Of a DNA stretch of 64,000 nt, positions 10,033-18,504 are shown piece by piece (the first letter of the stretch is position 1; each line of letters opens with the position of its first letter). A program made the translations under genes and the position numbers. Below the pieces are notes generated by a model. The model was not told the origin of the DNA. It searched no databases and saw only the letters and a list, made by a program, of their open reading frames with translations. Source of the stretch: Thalassotalea sp. 273M-4 (lineage in GTDB: Bacteria; Pseudomonadota; Gammaproteobacteria; Enterobacterales; Alteromonadaceae); contig NZ_CP166961.1 in NCBI RefSeq assembly GCF_041410465.1, forward strand, positions 1,116,001 to 1,180,000, in the 5' to 3' direction.

Positions 10033-10931
10033 TGGCAATCATTGAAGTAAGGCAGTTACAAAAGCATTTTCGCGATAAACAAAGTGCTCAAAAGCAAGTC
10101 GTCAAGGCCGTAGATAATGTTTCGTTTGAGGTTCAACAAGGCCACTGCTTTGGCTTGTTAGGGCCTAACGGTGCGGGGAAGACGACCACCATTGAAATCA
10201 TGGAAGGTATTATCAAGCCATCCTTTGGTGAAGTGATATATCATACCCAAGGGGAGCAGCAGATAAATCAATTAATTGGCATCCAATTTCAGCATACCGC
10301 ATTACAAGATTACTTAACGGTTACAGAAACGTTGACCTTGTTTGCCTCGTTTTATCAACAAAGCATAGCCATTGACCAGCTTATTGAACTTTGTGATTTA
10401 GCGGAATTTGCCAATCGGGATAACCGTCTACTTTCAGGTGGTCAGCGCCAACGCTTACTGTTGGCATTAGCGTTAATTAACGACCCACAGATCATATTTT
10501 TGGATGAACCCACCACGGGTCTTGATCCTCAGTCCAGACGTCATTTTTGGGCATTGATTGAAAACATAAAAGCCAAGGGCAAAACCATCATTTTAACCAC
10601 CCATTATATGGATGAAGCACAACAATTATGTGATGACATAGTGATCATGGACAAAGGCAACATTATCGAACAGGGCTCGCCCAAAGCGATGCTTGCGCGA
10701 CATTTTAGCGAGGTGTTTATGTTTATCCCAAAGGCGAATATCAACCCACAGTTAATGAAGCAAAAAGGTTGGCAAGTGGTTAATCAGCAAGTGGAGATAT
10801 TAACCAATAATGTAGAGGCCACTTTGAGGGAATTAATCGAGTTAAATATTTCTTTAACTGGGTTATCGGTTAAGTCGGCAAACTTAGATGATTTATTTTT
10901 AAAACTGACAGGACATTCACTTAGAGGGTAA
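10032..10931 (+). CDS. ABC exporter ATP-binding protein
   Basis: A 299-residue ATPase of the DrrA/CcmA (COG1131-like) class that powers an ABC-2 type exporter. Walker A is GPNGAGKTT, the signature is LSGGQRQRL, Walker B is IIFLDEPTTGLDP, and the H-loop lies in LTTHYMDEA. The C-terminal 80 residues form the extra domain common in this class. The start ATG overlaps the tmcA stop by one base (TAATG) and the permease follows after four bases, so the pair is co-translated. The exported substrate is unknown; drug, lipid or polysaccharide export are all possible. Confidence 0.9.
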   Translation: MAIIEVRQLQKHFRDKQSAQKQVVKAVDNVSFEVQQGHCFGLLGPNGAGKTTTIEIMEGIIKPSFGEVIYHTQGEQQINQLIGIQFQHTALQDYLTVTETLTLFASFYQQSIAIDQLIELCDLAEFANRDNRLLSGGQRQRLLLALALINDPQIIFLDEPTTGLDPQSRRHFWALIENIKAKGKTIILTTHYMDEAQQLCDDIVIMDKGNIIEQGSPKAMLARHFSEVFMFIPKANINPQLMKQKGWQVVNQQVEILTNNVEATLRELIELNISLTGLSVKSANLDDLFLKLTGHSLRG

Positions 10932-10935
10932 TGCT

Positions 10936-11943
10936 GTGTTTCAAATCTCACGCTTCTTAGCGGTCGTAAAAGCTCGTAATATCGAATTCTTTCGCGATAA
11001 GTCCTCTCTGGCTTGGAATATTGTGTTTCCAGTTATCTTGTTGGCGATTTTTTCATTGGTGTTTTCAGGTGATGGACGCTCAGTGTATAAGGTCGGGGTT
11101 GTTAATCATACATCCATTAAACACAATTTTGAGCAAACAAAATACATCGACTTTGTGTCCTATACCCAAGTAAATGACGCGATGCTTAAGTTAGAGCACC
11201 ATCAAATTGATATGATTGTCGACCATGATAGTCGCCAATACTGGGTTAATGAAAAATCGGCCAATAGTTACCTAATAGAAAAAATATTTTTGTCTTGGCA
11301 AGATGGTTATGGCCGTCAAATCACCACCGGTAGGGCGATTCGTTATATTGATTGGGTTTTACCGGGTATCTTTGGTATGAACATGATGTTTAGTTGCTTA
11401 TTTGGGGTTGGCTATGTGATTGTTCGCTATCGGAAAAACTCGGTATTAAAACGCCTTAAAGCCACCCCATTGACCGCGTTTGAATTTGTCAGTGCTCAGC
11501 TTATATCCAGACTTTTTATCGTCCTGTTCATGTTAATAGTGGTTTACACGGGATGTAACCTACTGTTCGATTTTATTATGCTTGGCAGTTATTTTGATTT
11601 ATTTATTGTCGCGCTTATTGGAGCGATGAGCTTGATAAGTTTGGGGGTATTAATTTCAACTCGCAGTAAGTCGCAAGAGCTTGTTGGTGGCTTATTAAAC
11701 ATGGCAACTTGGCCGATGATGTTGCTCTCTGGTGTATGGTTTTCATTGGAAGGCGCCCCCGATATTGTTAAACAATTTGCCGACATATTTCCTTTAACCC
11801 ATATTGTTAGTGCGGCCCGACAAATAATTACTGAAGGGGCTTCGTTAGCTGATTTGCAATACCATCTGTGGGTGTTGGTTGTGATGACGTTGGTGTGCTT
11901 ATTACTGAGTGCTAAATTATTCAGTTGGGATGGTGATAGGTAA
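10936..11943 (+). CDS. ABC-2 type exporter permease
   Basis: A 335-residue membrane partner of the preceding ATPase. It has one N-terminal helix (about residues 25-45), a periplasmic stretch up to about residue 140, then five hydrophobic helices, which is the ABC-2 (DrrB/YhhJ-like) topology. The segment TWPMMLLSGVWFSLEGAP near residue 255 is typical of the ABC-2 domain. Translation begins at a GTG at 10936 with AGAGGG about nine bases upstream. A terminator hairpin follows the stop. Substrate unknown. Confidence 0.88.
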   Translation: MFQISRFLAVVKARNIEFFRDKSSLAWNIVFPVILLAIFSLVFSGDGRSVYKVGVVNHTSIKHNFEQTKYIDFVSYTQVNDAMLKLEHHQIDMIVDHDSRQYWVNEKSANSYLIEKIFLSWQDGYGRQITTGRAIRYIDWVLPGIFGMNMMFSCLFGVGYVIVRYRKNSVLKRLKATPLTAFEFVSAQLISRLFIVLFMLIVVYTGCNLLFDFIMLGSYFDLFIVALIGAMSLISLGVLISTRSKSQELVGGLLNMATWPMMLLSGVWFSLEGAPDIVKQFADIFPLTHIVSAARQIITEGASLADLQYHLWVLVVMTLVCLLLSAKLFSWDGDR

Positions 11944-11967
11944 GCTGAATTATTCCTTTAAAGAAAC

Positions 11968-11996
11968 AAAAAAGGATCTGTAAACAGATCCTTTTT
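11968..11996. terminator. Bidirectional terminator between ABC permease and fabH
   Basis: AAAAGGATCTG and CAGATCCTTTT flank the loop TAAA, with A and T runs on both sides. It sits between two convergent genes. Confidence 0.85.
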
Positions 11997-12013
11997 ACTT
12001 TATCGAACAGATA

Positions 12014-13084
12014 TTATTTTTTAGTGTGCTCAATCGCTGTTTTTAATAGCTCAAGTGCACTTTGATTACTGTCTTGACCTTGAGGTTGGTACGGTTGAAT
12101 TGGAGTAACGCGCTGACCCCATTTGATGTAACTTGCGGCAACCGTAAGACCCGCACCAAAGGCAGCAGACATAATATTATTGCCTGGTTGAATCTTACCT
12201 TGCTCAAGCGCTTCACACAGAGCCATCGGAATGGTGGCTGCCGATGTATTACCGTAATTTTGAATATTCACCATGCATTGTTCATCGGTTAATTTTAACT
12301 TTGTTTGTAAAGTACCAATGATGCGAAGGTTGGCTTGATGTGGGATCAATAAGTTTACGTCTTCAACCGATAAGTTGGCATTTTGTAAAACAACTTCGGT
12401 GGCCTTGCCCATACCTTTTACCGCACGTTTAAATATTTCTGGGCCAACAAAATCGATGGTTAACTGGCTCAAGTCGGTATTGTATCGATCAATATTACTA
12501 CCAAAGCCGCTTACGCTTAAAATTTCTTGAGCAGAAGAATCACAACCTGCGTATGACTCTAACATACCACATTCTTGGTCACTCGCTTCAAGAATCACAG
12601 CCCCAGCACCGTCACCAAATAACACCGCTGTTTCTCGTGCCGCCCAGTTAACATACCAACTCATTCTTTCGGCGCCAATGACCAAAGCTTTTTTTGCCAT
12701 ACCTGAACGAACTTGTGCGGTCGCAGCTTGAAGGGCATAGATAAAACCACTGCAGGCAGCATTTAAATCAAAACATGCGGCACCATTTGTACCTAAAAGG
12801 TTTTGTACTTTTGAAGCGGTGTTTGGAATAAGGTTGTCGCCTGAGCAGGTCGCAACAACAATTAAGTCAATATCTTTGGCTTGCAAACCAGCACTTGCTA
12901 ACGCGTGCTCGGCCGCATGTGCCGCCATTTCTGAGGTACTTAAATGAGAAATTCGACGTTCTTTAATGCCTGTTCGGGTCGAAATCCATTCGTCTGAGGT
13001 ATCGACGAAAGTGGCTAAGTCATCATTGGTTAATCTAGCAGGTGGGGTATATTTACCCCAACCGGTAATTTCAGCGTATTGCAT
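12014..13084 (-). CDS. 3-oxoacyl-ACP synthase III, FabH-like
   Basis: A thiolase-fold condensing enzyme that joins acetyl-CoA (or another acyl-CoA) to malonyl-ACP. The catalytic triad is present: Cys in NAACSGFIYAL, His in IPHQANLRI and Asn in NYGNTSAAT. The start ATG at 13084 is preferred over one three codons upstream, because TAGGA then lies about eight bases away. At 356 residues it exceeds the usual 317 by a C-terminal tail of about 35 polar residues (from about RVTPIQPYQ). It stands alone rather than in a fab cluster, so it may be a second KAS III rather than the housekeeping FabH. Confidence 0.85.
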   Translation of the reverse strand: MQYAEITGWGKYTPPARLTNDDLATFVDTSDEWISTRTGIKERRISHLSTSEMAAHAAEHALASAGLQAKDIDLIVVATCSGDNLIPNTASKVQNLLGTNGAACFDLNAACSGFIYALQAATAQVRSGMAKKALVIGAERMSWYVNWAARETAVLFGDGAGAVILEASDQECGMLESYAGCDSSAQEILSVSGFGSNIDRYNTDLSQLTIDFVGPEIFKRAVKGMGKATEVVLQNANLSVEDVNLLIPHQANLRIIGTLQTKLKLTDEQCMVNIQNYGNTSAATIPMALCEALEQGKIQPGNNIMSAAFGAGLTVAASYIKWGQRVTPIQPYQPQGQDSNQSALELLKTAIEHTKK

Positions 13085-13249
13085 TATATACATCCTAATA
13101 GAGATCTATCGAAAAGAAGAAACGTAAGCGGGGTAAATCTTCAATTGATATGACTCACTATAAAATAAAGCGTTTCTTATTCTGTGTTAATGGGGCTTCA
13201 TTCTATAGCGTTAGGATGCAATTACAAGACTAAATAAAGATAAATATTG

Positions 13250-13900
13250 TTATTCCATGACATAAAGATAAATGGCGAGGAAATGGCATATGCTGCCAGC
13301 TAAAACAAAGACATGCCAAATCGCATGATTAAATGGGATTTTTTTTATGGCGTAGAATACCGCCCCAAGACTGTAAGCAGCGCCGCCACTGGCCAATAAA
13401 ATTAATCCACCGGTTGCAACATTTGCAATCATTTGCGGGAAAGCAATCACTACCATCCACCCCATAGCTAAATAGGTTAGCAATGAAATTTTTGGAAAGC
13501 GTTGTTTGTAAACTAATTTAAAGTAAATACCTAAAATGGCCAGAGTCCAAACCACAGACAAGATACTATACCCCCAAGCACCTTTTAAACTGATCAACAT
13601 AAATGGGGTGTAGGTGCCCGCAATCAATAAATAGATGGCGCAATGGTCTAACAGCTTAAATACTTTTTTTAGAGGTGCGTGAGTAAAACTATGATACAAA
13701 GTTGATGCCAAAAATAGCACGACTAATGAGGTACCATAAACGATAGCACTGGTCAGTTCGAAGGCATCTTGTGCCACCACAATCATTAGGGTTAAAGCGG
13801 CGACACTTAATAACGCACCGATGGCATGACTGATCGAATTAATGATTTCCTCAAGCAAAGAGTAGCTTTGAGATGATGGGGCTGTAACGCTTGATGACAT
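13250..13900 (-). CDS. trhA: TrhA/hemolysin III family membrane protein
   Basis: A 216-residue seven-helix inner-membrane protein of the hemolysin III (PAQR-like) family. The family signature is visible: EEIINSISHAIGALLS near the N-terminus, STLYHSFTHAPLKKVFKLLDHCAIYLLIAGTYTPF in the middle (split here only by helix ends), and AIWHVFVLAGSICHFLAIY at the C-terminus. Conserved His and Asp residues are those proposed to bind a metal. In E. coli TrhA affects membrane energetics and fluidity; a hemolytic role is not established here. It is monocistronic and a terminator lies upstream, towards the next gene. Confidence 0.88.
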   Translation of the reverse strand: MSSSVTAPSSQSYSLLEEIINSISHAIGALLSVAALTLMIVVAQDAFELTSAIVYGTSLVVLFLASTLYHSFTHAPLKKVFKLLDHCAIYLLIAGTYTPFMLISLKGAWGYSILSVVWTLAILGIYFKLVYKQRFPKISLLTYLAMGWMVVIAFPQMIANVATGGLILLASGGAAYSLGAVFYAIKKIPFNHAIWHVFVLAGSICHFLAIYLYVME

Positions 13901-13971
13901 AGATATTTTGCTGATTTTCTGAGTTTACAAGTACGACCAGTATGACCATTCCTTAATCATTTTTCAAATAA

Positions 13972-13995
13972 AAAACCTCGCTGAACCGAGGTTTT
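13972..13995. terminator. Terminator for the DUF3545-like gene
   Basis: AAAACCTCG (13972-13980) pairs with CGAGGTTTT (13987-13995), with A and T runs at the stem base. It follows the minus-strand small gene at 14024. Confidence 0.75.
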
Positions 13996-14023
13996 AAAGT
14001 TTCAATTGAGTGTATGTAAGTGA

Positions 14024-14194
14024 TTAATAATCTTCTAAGAGGTGCTCTAGTGAGCCGTCATAGAATTCAAGCTCTCGTTCTAATTCTTTTTTTTCTTTGT
14101 ACTGTTCAATCTCTCGCCATTTACGCTTTTCTTTTTTATTTTTAGGCTTAGATTTTCCTTCAATTAGCTCGACTAAACTATCAAATGGGTCCAT
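14024..14194 (-). CDS. Small charged DUF3545-like protein
   Basis: A 56-residue frame starting at the ATG at 14194 (MDPFDSLVELIEG...) and read by hand from the complement. A strong AAGGAG lies eight bases upstream, and terminators lie on both sides, so it is a real gene unit. The protein is highly charged with a lysine-rich stretch (residues 14-25), the core RKWREIE (24-30) and an acidic helical tail. Size and the RKWREIE core match DUF3545 proteins of Shewanella and Vibrio as I remember them. The function is unknown; a nucleic-acid or protein-binding helix is possible. Confidence 0.75.
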   Translation of the reverse strand: MDPFDSLVELIEGKSKPKNKKEKRKWREIEQYKEKKELERELEFYDGSLEHLLEDY

Positions 14195-14297
14195 GGTCAA
14201 CACTCCTTATGTTTACATTCTAAACAATGTCACCAATTAAATATCACACCGATTTAAAAAAATAAACATTTTTATAACAAATTTGCTCAAAAGGCAT

Positions 14298-14325
14298 AAA
14301 AAAAGCCGCTAATCGCGACTTTTTT
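14298..14325. terminator. Terminator downstream of transaldolase gene
   Basis: AAAAAAGCCGC and GCGACTTTTTT flank a short loop near 14310 with one mismatched pair; a T run follows in both orientations. Confidence 0.65.
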
Positions 14326-14357
14326 ATACAGTTGTTAACAGGCTTTGTCAGGGGGGG

Positions 14358-15320
14358 TTATAACAGTTCCGCTAATTTTTTCTCAAGCTTAATTTGGTCA
14401 ACAGTAAAGCCACGAATACCTTCGGCTAACTTTTCAGTCGCCATCGCATCTTCATTCATTAACCAACGAAACTCTTTTTCTGTTAATGGTTGAGGACGAG
14501 CTTCGTCACTGCTTTTAGCAACAAGTTTTTGTTCTACCGTTTGTTCAGACGCTTCTAGCTCTGCTAATAACGCCGGGCTTATGGTGAGTCGGTCACAACC
14601 GGCAAGTTCAAGTATTTCTTCTTTGTTGCGGAAACTGGCACCCATCACTACGGTCTTGTAATCAAACTTTTTGTAGTAATTGTAGATGTTAGTAACAGAG
14701 ATAACGCCAGGATCTTCTTCGGCAGGGTAGTTATCTGTGCCAGTGCTTTTTTTATACCAGTCTAAAATACGACCGACAAATGGCGAGATCAGGTACACAT
14801 TCGCTTCGGCACATGCTTGTGCTTGAGCAAAACTAAATAATAACGTTAGGTTACAATGAATGCCCTGATTCTCGAGTACTTCTGCGGCTTTAATGCCTTC
14901 CCAAGTTGAGGCGATTTTAATTAAGATTCGATCTTTTGAAACACCTTGTTCTTCATAAAGCGCGATTAAACGTTGCGCCTTAGCAATAGTTGCTTGGGTA
15001 TCAAACGACAAACGAGAATCCACTTCGGTTGAAATGCGACCAGGGATAACGGTTAAAATTTGCTTACCAATTAAAACCGATAATTTGTCACCAGCATCAA
15101 TAACTTGTTGCTCTTTGTTGTCGGATTGCGATTTTGCCCAGGCTACTGCTTGATCAATAAGTGGCTGATAGGTTTCAAGATCTGCCGCTTTTAGTAGTAA
15201 AGAAGGGTTGGTTGTAGCATCAATGGGTTGGTACTTTGCAATCGCATTGACATCACCTGTATCTGCAACAACTGTGGTCATTGCTTTTAACTGAGATAGT
15301 TGATTGGGCATTAGAGTCAC
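14358..15320 (-). CDS. tal: Transaldolase
   Basis: Transaldolase moves a dihydroxyacetone unit between sedoheptulose-7-phosphate and glyceraldehyde-3-phosphate in the non-oxidative pentose phosphate pathway. The 320-residue product has the TalB length. Visible signatures are [12 protein letters not shown] near residue 35, the Schiff-base lysine in [16 protein letters not shown] (about residue 135), and [12 protein letters not shown] with the following GCDRLTISP. It is monocistronic, with the start ATG about 200 bases from the divergent yaaA. Confidence 0.96.
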   Translation of the reverse strand: MTLMPNQLSQLKAMTTVVADTGDVNAIAKYQPIDATTNPSLLLKAADLETYQPLIDQAVAWAKSQSDNKEQQVIDAGDKLSVLIGKQILTVIPGRISTEVDSRLSFDTQATIAKAQRLIALYEEQGVSKDRILIKIASTWEGIKAAEVLENQGIHCNLTLLFSFAQAQACAEANVYLISPFVGRILDWYKKSTGTDNYPAEEDPGVISVTNIYNYYKKFDYKTVVMGASFRNKEEILELAGCDRLTISPALLAELEASEQTVEQKLVAKSSDEARPQPLTEKEFRWLMNEDAMATEKLAEGIRGFTVDQIKLEKKLAELL

Positions 15321-15521
15321 CTTAATTTTTCAGAGTTTTATGCCAAGATAGTATAACGATTATAAGATAAATAAAATGTAACTTTACTGAAAAAATCATT
15401 TAAATAGAAATTTTTAGCGTTCAGTAAAACAAAATGGTTGGAAAATCAGCACCCCTAGTTTCTTTTTTATCTTCTATGGTATAGTTGGGCAAACTCACTT
15501 TCTAAGAATTAAGTAAATGAT

Positions 15522-16295
15522 ATGCTTATAATCGTATCTCCTGCAAAAAATTTGGATTTTGAAACCACTGTTCCAACCGAAAAATATACCCAACCTGAAT
15601 TACTTGAACACAGTCAGGAATTGATAAAGCATTGTAAGGCCCTAACCCCAATGGATTTATCATCTTTAATGGGGATCAGCGATAAATTAGCTGGATTAAA
15701 TGCGGCTAGGTTTAGCGAATGGCAATTGCCTTTTACCAAAGATAATGCCAGACCTGCAATGTTTGCTTTTAACGGTGACGTTTATTCAGGGTTAGATGCT
15801 TATTCGTTTAATGATAAAGATATCGCTTTTGCTCAGCAACATCTGGTCATTTTGTCTGGTCTGTATGGTCTATTAAAACCCTTAGATTTAATGCAAGCCT
15901 ATCGTTTAGAAATGGGCACAAAACTGGCCAACGAACGAGGTGACAATTTATACCAATTCTGGGATGGTATTATTACCGACAAAGTAAATCAGGCACTCGC
16001 CAACCAAGGTGATGATGCTCTAGTTAACTTAGCATCCAATGAGTATTTTAAATCGGTTAAGAAGAAACAACTGCAAGCCAATGTCATCACACCAGCGTTT
16101 AAAGACTGGAAAAACGGTCAATATAAAATGATTAGTTTCTATGCCAAAAAAGCGCGTGGTTTAATGGCCAGATACATTATTCAAAATCAATTGACAAGTG
16201 TTGAACAGCTCAAACAGTTTGACTTAGACGGGTATCAATATAATGCCGATTTATCAACGGCAACTGTCCCTGTATTTACCCGCAAACAAGATTAA
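15522..16295 (+). CDS. yaaA: Peroxide stress protein YaaA
   Basis: YaaA (DUF328) lowers free iron under hydrogen peroxide stress and binds DNA in E. coli. The 257-residue product begins [13 protein letters not shown], the family's hallmark, and contains [29 protein letters not shown] core and [11 protein letters not shown], both conserved. The length is standard. It is divergent from the transaldolase gene; in E. coli too, yaaA and talB are close neighbours. Two hairpins follow the stop. Confidence 0.95.
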   Translation: MLIIVSPAKNLDFETTVPTEKYTQPELLEHSQELIKHCKALTPMDLSSLMGISDKLAGLNAARFSEWQLPFTKDNARPAMFAFNGDVYSGLDAYSFNDKDIAFAQQHLVILSGLYGLLKPLDLMQAYRLEMGTKLANERGDNLYQFWDGIITDKVNQALANQGDDALVNLASNEYFKSVKKKQLQANVITPAFKDWKNGQYKMISFYAKKARGLMARYIIQNQLTSVEQLKQFDLDGYQYNADLSTATVPVFTRKQD

Positions 16296-16299
16296 ACAA

Positions 16300-16336
16300 T
16301 ATTGAATAAGGTAGAATACTTTTACCTTATTCAATA
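16300..16336. terminator. 14-bp perfect hairpin after yaaA
   Basis: TATTGAATAAGGTA (16300-16313) and its exact complement at 16323-16336 enclose a 9-base loop. No T run follows, so it may be an mRNA 3'-end stabiliser or a site rather than a simple terminator. A second hairpin with a T run follows at once. Confidence 0.55.
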
Positions 16337-16346
16337 CGTATTAATA

Positions 16347-16384
16347 AAGGTCTGATGTTTGTCATATTGGACCTTCTTTTTTTA
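16347..16384 (+). terminator. Intrinsic terminator of yaaA
   Basis: AAGGTC (16347-16352) pairs with GACCTT (16370-16375), followed by a C and an eight-base T run. Confidence 0.6.
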
Positions 16385-16579
16385 ATCATTCGACCGCTGT
16401 TACATTCGTTTCTGTCTCCCCCTTTAGTATCCTTGTAATGCATAGCACCACTGTAATGCAGCGTTAACCCCAATCAAACGGCCTTGGTTGTATCTCTGTT
16501 GTGATATGACCGTTTTTGCGTTTATCTTTGCTGTTTTCAAGCCCAAAGCATCAATGAAGAGATCGTAACCTGTGCAGTG

Positions 16580-16641
16580 CTTTCACTTTGCAACTTTCAC
16601 TTTGCAACTTTCACTGTGCAACTTTCACTGTGCAACTTTCA
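16580..16641. repeat. 14-bp tandem repeat, 4.4 copies
   Basis: The unit CTTTCACTKTGCAA occurs four times head to tail (starts 16580, 16594, 16608, 16622) and then as a 6-base partial copy. The first two units carry TT and the last two GT at the variable position. It lies in the roughly 830-base gene-free stretch 16296-17124, in which I see no other coding signal. Confidence 0.9.
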
Positions 16642-17028
16642 ACTCTAAGCATTTAGGCTAAGGGATTTGCCTTAAGTTCTAAGTGATTATTCTTATAAAT
16701 TTACCTAGGTATATTTTTTAGTTTTAGTTCAAAGTAAGTCTGTTCTGGGGTGGGTGTCATTTAAGTTTGTGTTTTTTATCGTTTTATTTTTGTGGCTAAA
16801 GCGGCTTAGCTATTACAAACGGTATGTCCCCCGCATTTAGCAATAAATTTGCTCTCTTCTTCATCCGAATAATATAAAAAACATTACGATTGTAAATTTT
16901 ATTGTTGAAGTTTATCGATTTGATTTAGATTTAAACTTAGTGTTGAAATTCGTTTTGGTTATTTGTTAACTCTGTGGTGTTATTTTAAATCCTTTTATTT
17001 CATAGGTTTGGCGTGGTTTGGTGTTTAT

Positions 17029-17044
17029 TGTGACCTAAGTCAAG
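17029..17044 (+). promoter_or_regulatory. CRP/FNR-family binding site
   Basis: TGTGACCTAAGTCAAG reads as TGTGA-N6-TCA(ag) for CRP, or GTGAC-CTAA-GTCAA for an FNR-type site. It is centred near 17036. A weak -10-like TTGAAT lies at 17066-17071, which fits activation from position -41.5. It precedes the small membrane-protein frame at 17125. Which regulator binds cannot be told from sequence. Confidence 0.5.
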
Positions 17045-17124
17045 GATTGTATTTTTATCTTAGGGTTGAATATTTGCGCTCTAATGTTTAGACTACTAAG
17101 TATATTCTTGAAAAGGCAAATAGT

Positions 17125-17232
17125 ATGAGTGTAAAAAATAAAATTTTAGGTTGTGTATGTTTTTGGTTAATTATCGGTTTGAGCTTTCCTTTTGCGCTGT
17201 GCTCGCTGGTTAAGAAAAAAGCACTCAGCTAA
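17125..17232 (+). CDS. Predicted 35-residue single-pass membrane microprotein
   Basis: An ATG frame (MSVKNKILGCVCFWL...) with AAGG eight bases upstream and stop TAA. The protein is one hydrophobic helix, about residues 7-29, between basic ends (K4, K6 and K30-K32), with cysteines at 10, 12 and 26. It has its own unit: a CRP/FNR-type site about 85 bases upstream and a strong hairpin 45 bases after the stop. Size and shape resemble small subunits of respiratory complexes such as CydX-type proteins, but I do not recognise the sequence. It could still be a chance frame. Confidence 0.5.
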   Translation: MSVKNKILGCVCFWLIIGLSFPFALCSLVKKKALS

Positions 17233-17277
17233 AAGTTTTTTGCAGATCATAAGAGCCCAATAACAATCGCCTCAATC

Positions 17278-17312
17278 CAGTAAAGGCTAGGCCCAAGCCC
17301 TAGGCTTTACTG
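17278..17312 (+). terminator. Terminator of the microprotein unit
   Basis: CAGTAAAG then CTAGG pairs with CCTAG and CTTTACTG (one G.G mismatch) around a short loop, followed by TTTTATAAAA. The arms run 17278-17291 and 17299-17312. The 367 bases 17233-17599 otherwise hold only upstream sequence of the MarR gene. Confidence 0.7.
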
Positions 17313-17599
17313 TTTTATAAAAGATTAATCGTTAATGTGTTCTTTTATAATGAATTTTGCTCCAACTGCACCTTCATGTGACTTCGTTTTTAAAGCTTGT
17401 TTACTCATTCAAGCCGCCGAATAGTTTGGGTGCTTTTGGAGTGAACTCCTTTTAAACTGATTACTGCCATCTCTATTTTTTTGCCCCTAAATTAATCGGC
17501 AACCCATATTTTTATGTGGACTTAGGTCATTTTGTAAAATTATCTGGTCACCGAAAGCTATCTTTTATGTTATCCTCTGGAAAAAAACTCACTTTGGTA

Positions 17600-18094
17600 A
17601 TGTCGATGGAAAAATACGAAGAGCTTTTAATTTCAATTCGAAAAGTCATCCGCGCAATTGATTTGCACTCTAAACAGTTAAACAAAACCTCAGGATTAAC
17701 AGGCCCACAGTTGTTGATTTTGCAAGAGATCGCAAGAGTGAAAGGGGTTATGGCGAGTCAAGTTGCTAAGCAAGTTAACTTAAGTGCGGCAACCGTTACC
17801 AATATTATTGACCGATTAGAAAACCGTGGTTTAGTTGAACGGATCCGAAGCACCCAAGACAAAAGGCGTGTAGGGTTATTTTTAACCGAACAGGGGCGTA
17901 ATTTATTAATTAATGCTCCACAGCTACTGCAAGAAGGCTTTATTCAAAAATTTTGTAGTTTAGAAGAGTGGGAACAATCGCTGCTGTTATCATCAATGCA
18001 ACGAATTGCCAGCATGATGGATGCAAGCGGCATTGATGCTTCACCTGTATTAGAAATTGACCCGATGGACAAAAGTACCGAAATCTCTGGCTAA
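17600..18094 (+). CDS. MarR-family transcriptional regulator
   Basis: A winged-helix regulator of about 164 residues. The DNA-binding part is clear: GLTGPQLLILQEIARVKGVMASQVAKQ, then VNLSAATVTNIIDRLENRGLVER as recognition helix, and the wing STQDKRRVGLFLTEQG. I place the start at the ATG at 17600 (or 17606, MEKYEELL), because the family's first helix begins there. A GTG frame start at 17516 would add an unlikely basic extension. It precedes the TRAP transporter in the same direction but is separated by a terminator hairpin and 410 bases, so control of the transporter is only a guess. Confidence 0.85.
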   Translation: MSMEKYEELLISIRKVIRAIDLHSKQLNKTSGLTGPQLLILQEIARVKGVMASQVAKQVNLSAATVTNIIDRLENRGLVERIRSTQDKRRVGLFLTEQGRNLLINAPQLLQEGFIQKFCSLEEWEQSLLLSSMQRIASMMDASGIDASPVLEIDPMDKSTEISG

Positions 18095-18172
18095 CTCAAT
18101 TTTACCATAACTTATTTTTAACATGGCTTAATGGCTGCGTAAAGTAACGCCAATCGTTATCTCTGGCCACAA

Positions 18173-18216
18173 ATAGTAAGTAGTGATTACCTTCTGCTAC
18201 TTACTATCTTACATTT
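18173..18216 (+). terminator. Terminator after the MarR gene
   Basis: ATAGTAAGTAG (18173-18183) and CTACTTACTAT (18197-18207) form a perfect 11-bp stem, followed by CTTACATTTTTT. The rest of the 410-base gap 18095-18504 shows no gene; it should hold the TRAP promoter. Confidence 0.7.
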
Positions 18217-18504
18217 TTTCATCTCCTGTCGCGATTTCGCTGACCCCATTGTGGGCATACTTACCCATTACTATCTGAGCTATCTAGCTTTTGCGAGCTA
18301 AGTTTGGCCACACAGTGACTATTTCAATATGTAAATTTAATCCTTTCAATCTTTTAATGGTTTGTTAAATCTGTTATCAATATCTACTGGTTAATGAAAG
18401 TCATCTATTCATTATAAAAATAATGCTTTTGCCAGTTAAAACGTCAACTGTAAATTAACCATTACCTTTTGCATGATTCGTTAGCGTATTGAGAGGACAT
18501 TATT

